Below, one piece after another: positions 5,630 through 8,564 of a DNA stretch of 8,564 nt. Positions within the stretch are counted from its first letter, which is position 1. Each line of letters opens with the position of its first letter. The DNA is from DATKSS01 sp035533335 (GTDB taxonomy: Bacteria; Chloroflexota; Dormibacteria; Dormibacterales; Dormibacteraceae), in the NCBI GenBank assembly GCA_035533335.1, contig DATLUC010000139.1, positions 1-8,564 on the forward strand, given 5' to 3'. The position numbers and the translations under genes were made by a program. A model generated the notes under the pieces. That model saw nothing but the letters and a program-made list of their open reading frames with translations, searched no databases and was not told the origin of the DNA.

Positions 5630-6922
5630 GTGCCGTACCTCGTCCACTCCGCCGAAGAGCGGACCGAGATGCTCGATGCGATCGGCGTGAAGTCGATGGA
5701 CGAGCTCCTCGTCGACATCCCCAGGTCGCTGCGCATCGAGGAGCTCCAGCTCCCGGCGGGGCTATCCGAGTTCGAGACCATGGCCCAGATCACCGCCCTG
5801 GCCGCCCGCAACCACGTCTTTCCCGACCGTCTCACGTTTCGTGGAGGCGGCGTCTACCGACGCTTCATCCCGGCCGCGGTTGCTGCGGTGACCTCCAAGC
5901 CGGAGTTCTACACCGCCTATACGCCGTACCAGCCGGAGGCCAGCCAGGGCACGCTGCAGTCGATCTACGAGTTCCAGACCATGATCGCGGAGCTGACCGC
6001 GCTCGACGTGGCGAACGCCTCGCTGTACGACGGCGCGACCGCGGTGGCCGAAGCGGCAATGATGGCCCACATCCAGACCGACCGCAACGAGGTCCTGGTG
6101 GCGGGCTACCTCCATCCCGAGTACCTCGAGGTGCTTCGCGCCTTCAGCGAAGGCCGGGGAATCAAGATCCGCAAGGGGTCCGAGCCGAGCCAGAAGACCG
6201 CGGCCGTGATCTTCCAGCAGCCGGACTTCCTGGGCCTGCTGATCGACGCGGAGGCGCTCACCGAGGCGGCCCACAGGGTGGGCGCGCTGGCCGTCGCCTG
6301 CGTCGACCCGATCAGCCTGGCCATCCTCAAGCCGCCCGGCGAGTACGGGGCCGACGTCGCGGTCGGCGAAGGTCAGCAGCTAGGGCTGCAGCCGAGCTAT
6401 GGCGGCCCGCACGTGGGCTTCATCGCCTGCCGCAGGGAGCTGGTGCGCCGCCTGCCCGGACGGCTGGTGGGCGCCGCGCACGACGCGGCCGGGCGCCGCG
6501 GATTCGTGCTCGCCCTGGCAGCGCGCGAGCAGCACATCAGGCGTGAGAAGGCGACCTCCAACATCTGCACCAACCATTCGCTGTGCGCCCTGGCAGCCAG
6601 CGTTTACATGACCTACATGGGGCCCGAAGGCCTCCGGCAGATCGCGGAAGTCAGCTTCAAGCGGGCCCACTCGCTGGCCGAACGCCTGACCGCGCTGCCC
6701 GGCTGGGAGCTCGCCTTCCCGGACCGCCAGTTCCTCAACGAGTTCCCGGTCCGGGTGCCGAAGGCCCCGGCGGTGATCCGAAAGCTCGCCCGCAAGGGCA
6801 TCCTCGGGCCGCTCGACGTACATCGTTGGTTCCGCGAGCTCAAAGGCGTGGTCACGTTCACCTGCACCGAGGTCAACGACCCGCGCGCCATCGACGAGCT
6901 GCTGGCTGTTCTGGAGTCATGA
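5630..6922 (+). CDS. gcvPA: Glycine dehydrogenase (decarboxylating) subunit 1, P protein alpha
   Basis: A 430-residue N-terminal-half subunit of the two-part P protein, which with gcvPB decarboxylates glycine using PLP and loads the remaining methylamine on the H protein. Signatures in order: RTEMLDAIGVKSMDELLVDI near the start (11-30), EFYTAYTPYQPEASQGTLQS (92-111), ELTALDVANASLYDGATA (121-138), DPISLAILKPPGEYGADVAV (226-245), QPSYGGPHVGF (254-264), GRRGFVLALAAREQHIRREK (288-307) and ATSNICTN (308-315). PLP itself is bound by the lysine of the gcvPB subunit. The start is GTG at 5630, directly after the gcvH stop; it gives the typical Met-Pro-Tyr N-terminus. The stop overlaps the gcvPB start by four bases (ATGA). 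Slightly short for the family (usually around 440-450) but with no missing block seen. Confidence 0.96.
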   Translation: MPYLVHSAEERTEMLDAIGVKSMDELLVDIPRSLRIEELQLPAGLSEFETMAQITALAARNHVFPDRLTFRGGGVYRRFIPAAVAAVTSKPEFYTAYTPYQPEASQGTLQSIYEFQTMIAELTALDVANASLYDGATAVAEAAMMAHIQTDRNEVLVAGYLHPEYLEVLRAFSEGRGIKIRKGSEPSQKTAAVIFQQPDFLGLLIDAEALTEAAHRVGALAVACVDPISLAILKPPGEYGADVAVGEGQQLGLQPSYGGPHVGFIACRRELVRRLPGRLVGAAHDAAGRRGFVLALAAREQHIRREKATSNICTNHSLCALAASVYMTYMGPEGLRQIAEVSFKRAHSLAERLTALPGWELAFPDRQFLNEFPVRVPKAPAVIRKLARKGILGPLDVHRWFRELKGVVTFTCTEVNDPRAIDELLAVLES

Positions 6923-8403
6923 GCGAACCGCTCAGCTTTGAGCTCAGTCGGCCCGGCGCGCAGCCGCCGCGCCTGCCGGAGGCGGACCTCGCCGCCCCGG
7001 GTCCTGCCGACGTGCTACCGGCGAGCATGCTGCGGGCTACACCGCCGGGTCTGCCGCGCCTCAGCGAGCCCGAGATCATGCGCCACTACAGCCGGATGGC
7101 GTCCCTGAACTACTCGATCAGCGAGCAGTTCTATCCGCTCGGCAGCTGCACCATGAAGTACAACCCAGTCGCCAACGAGGTCGCCGCCGCACTTCCCGGG
7201 TTCGCCGACCTACACCCATATCAGGACGAGGACACCGCCCAGGGGGCGCTCGAGCTCATGTGGCGCCTCGAACAGGCCCTGTGCGCGATCGTCGGGGTCG
7301 ACCGCGTGACCCTGCAGCCCGCGGCCGGCGCGCATGGCGAGTGGACGGCCCTGCGGATGATCCAGGCCTACCAGCATTCGCGAGGCGAGGCCCGCACCGA
7401 GGTCCTGGTCCCCGACTCGGCGCACGGGACCAACCCGGCCAGCGCAGCTCTGAGCGGCTTCCACGTCGTCGAGGTCAAATCCGGGGCCGACGGGCGTCTC
7501 CACCTCGCGGACCTGGAGTCGAAGCTGTCGCCACGCACTGCCGCCTTGATGCTAACCAACCCCAACACCTTGGGCCTGTTCGAACGAGAGATCCTCGATA
7601 TAGCGCAACTCGTGCACTCGGCGGGTGCCATGCTCTACTACGACGGGGCCAACCTCAACGCCTTCATGGGCATCTGCCGCCCAGGTGACATGGGCTTCGA
7701 CGCCGTGCACATGAACCTGCACAAGACGTTCACCACCCCGCATGGGGGAGGCGGCCCCGGGGCCGGGCCGGTCGGCGTGAAGGCCGAGCTCGTGCCCTTC
7801 CTCCCGGCGCCCACCGTCGAGCGGACCAATGGACACCTCACCCTTGACTTCAAGCGGCCCAAGTCGATCGGACGGGTGCGCAGCTTCTACGGCAACTTCG
7901 GGATGCTCGTGCGGGCGTACACCTACATCGTGGCCATGGGCGGGGACGGCCTCACCCAGGCCTCGCACGACGCGGTGCTCTCGGCCAACTACCTGCGCAA
8001 GCTGATGGAAGGCGATCTCGAGATGCCGCACGAGGGTCCGTGCATGCACGAGTTCGTGGCCAGCGCCCGCAACCTCAGCCACGAGGGGGTGCGCGCCCTC
8101 GACATCGCCAAAGCGCTTCTGGACCGCGACTTCTACGCGCCCACGATCTACTTCCCGCTGGTGGTGCCGGAGGCGATCATGGTCGAGCCGACCGAGACGG
8201 AGAGCAAGGCCACCCTGGACGCCTTCGCCATGGCGATCAAAGAGATCGTGGCCGAGGCCCGATCGAACCCCCAAGCCCTCCACGACGAGCCCAAAAACCT
8301 CCCCGTCGGCCGTCTCGACGACGTCGCCGCGGCCCGCCAGATCAACTCGTACCTGCAGGGCCTGAGCGAGGACCCGGTGCTGAGGTGGAAAGCCCCCGCC
8401 TAG
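6919..8403 (+). CDS. gcvPB: Glycine dehydrogenase (decarboxylating) subunit 2, P protein beta
   Basis: A 494-residue PLP-bearing subunit of the split glycine decarboxylase. The Schiff-base lysine is Lys269 in HMNLHKTFTTPHGGGGPGAG (264-283). Other marks: LNYSISEQFYPLGSCTMKYN (63-82), FADLHPYQ (95-102), LQPAAGAHGEW (132-142), DSAHGTNPASAA (166-177), MLTNPNTLGLFE (211-222) and YYDGANLNAFMG (240-251). The C-terminal domain contains GPCMHEFVAS and EPTETESKATLDAFA. The ATG overlaps the gcvPA stop by four bases, so the two subunits are probably made in equal amounts by coupled translation; a GGAG lies only two bases before it. A longer in-frame stretch upstream (from 6583) is only out-of-frame gcvPA sequence. 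It is the last gene of the operon; the L protein is not next door. Confidence 0.97.
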   Translation: MSEPLSFELSRPGAQPPRLPEADLAAPGPADVLPASMLRATPPGLPRLSEPEIMRHYSRMASLNYSISEQFYPLGSCTMKYNPVANEVAAALPGFADLHPYQDEDTAQGALELMWRLEQALCAIVGVDRVTLQPAAGAHGEWTALRMIQAYQHSRGEARTEVLVPDSAHGTNPASAALSGFHVVEVKSGADGRLHLADLESKLSPRTAALMLTNPNTLGLFEREILDIAQLVHSAGAMLYYDGANLNAFMGICRPGDMGFDAVHMNLHKTFTTPHGGGGPGAGPVGVKAELVPFLPAPTVERTNGHLTLDFKRPKSIGRVRSFYGNFGMLVRAYTYIVAMGGDGLTQASHDAVLSANYLRKLMEGDLEMPHEGPCMHEFVASARNLSHEGVRALDIAKALLDRDFYAPTIYFPLVVPEAIMVEPTETESKATLDAFAMAIKEIVAEARSNPQALHDEPKNLPVGRLDDVAAARQINSYLQGLSEDPVLRWKAPA

Positions 8404-8422
8404 GAGGCCTGTTAAGAAGCCC

Positions 8423-8452
8423 CCGGAGGCCATTTCTGAATTCGAAATCCGG
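8423..8452 (+). repeat. Imperfect hairpin after the glycine cleavage operon
   Basis: ATTTC (8432-8436) pairs with GAAAT (8444-8448) around a 7-base loop, TGAATTC. CCGG (8423-8426) can pair with CCGG (8449-8452), leaving a 5-base bulge on the left arm. The site is 20 bases past the gcvPB stop, so it could act in termination or mRNA 3'-end stability, but no T-run follows. The -10-like TAGAAT begins one base later, so it could instead be an operator. Confidence 0.3.
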
Positions 8453-8458
8453 TAGAAT
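8453..8458 (+). promoter_or_regulatory. Possible -10 box of the next gene
   Basis: TAGAAT, five of six bases of the -10 consensus, in an AT-rich patch of an otherwise G+C-rich window. It is the same hexamer as before the sigma-like gene (3436-3441), and both sit in GTAGAAT followed within a few bases by GAG. No -35 box is recognisable. The predicted start would lie near 8465-8467. Confidence 0.33.
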
Positions 8459-8524
8459 TTGAGTCCTGAACCTCTGCCCAGTTGACCCCTACGAGTTCTC
8501 CACGCTGGGAGGGCCGATTCTCCG

Positions 8525-8564
8525 GTGACAGCGGCCCCAAACCGGTCCCCGGAGCCGTCGAGCG
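8525..8564 (+). CDS. Possible start of a coding region, cut by the window end
   Basis: A GTG at 8525 opens a frame that stays open to the edge, reading MTAAPNRSPEPSS (first residue taken as Met). A GGAGG-containing run (8507-8513) lies about 12 bases upstream. Eleven of the 13 full codons end in G or C, like the genes nearby. With only 13 codons no family can be named, and it may be chance. Confidence 0.3.
   Translation, partial: MTAAPNRSPEPSS

Noticed and set aside
5630..8403. gcvPA and gcvPB as a broken single gcvP
   Set aside because: Two-subunit P proteins are a normal form in many bacteria. The halves have proper termini, an ATGA overlap and intact motifs, so this is not a frameshift.
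7552..8433. 293-codon minus-strand frame opposite gcvPB
   Set aside because: The sense strand is an unambiguous gcvPB with an active-site lysine. The antisense product is low-complexity His/Gly/Val-rich and has no recognisable motif.

Overview
This is a G+C-rich window (about two-thirds G+C by eye, not computed). It holds two divergent, tightly packed gene clusters and looks like a chromosomal fragment of an uncultured bacterium. The split glycine decarboxylase (gcvPA/gcvPB), the order gcvT-gcvH-gcvPA-gcvPB, the NfeD-slipin pair and possible leaderless promoters suit a high-GC Terrabacteria-type lineage such as Chloroflexota or Dormibacterota. That placement is inference; there is no rRNA or phylogenetic marker here. 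No mobile element, CRISPR array, tRNA or rRNA was seen.

Left cluster (minus strand, about 3342 down to 126). A full-length NfeD-type membrane serine protease is followed, with a 1-nt stop/start overlap, by a slipin/stomatin (SPFH) protein, and then by a CPBP-family (Abi/CAAX-like) intramembrane metalloprotease whose start codon is unclear. NfeD and slipin are a known functional pair: in Pyrococcus, the NfeD-type protease PH1510 cleaves its partner stomatin PH1511. The third gene adds a second membrane protease, which suggests a membrane-quality or membrane-domain module.

Centre (3343-3449). The intergenic region between the divergent clusters is only about 107 bp. Each side has a -10-like hexamer 7-8 nt before the chosen ATG, so both clusters may begin with leaderless mRNAs.

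Right cluster (plus strand, 3450 to 8403). The first gene encodes a 216-aa sigma-70-like protein with regions 1.2, 2 and 3 but no region 4, and with the region 2.3 tryptophan pair replaced. Its last 11 nt overlap gcvT (TTG start). Then come gcvH (strong Shine-Dalgarno), gcvPA (starts on the base after the gcvH stop) and gcvPB (ATGA overlap). Together they encode the T, H and two-subunit P proteins of the glycine cleavage system, which converts glycine and THF to CO2, NH3 and methylene-THF with reduction of NAD+. The L protein (lipoamide dehydrogenase) is not in the window. The odd sigma-like gene as lead gene of a housekeeping operon is the most unusual thing here.

Right edge (8404-8564). An AT-rich patch holds an imperfect hairpin, a second copy of the TAGAAT hexamer, and a possible GTG-started coding region cut off by the window end.
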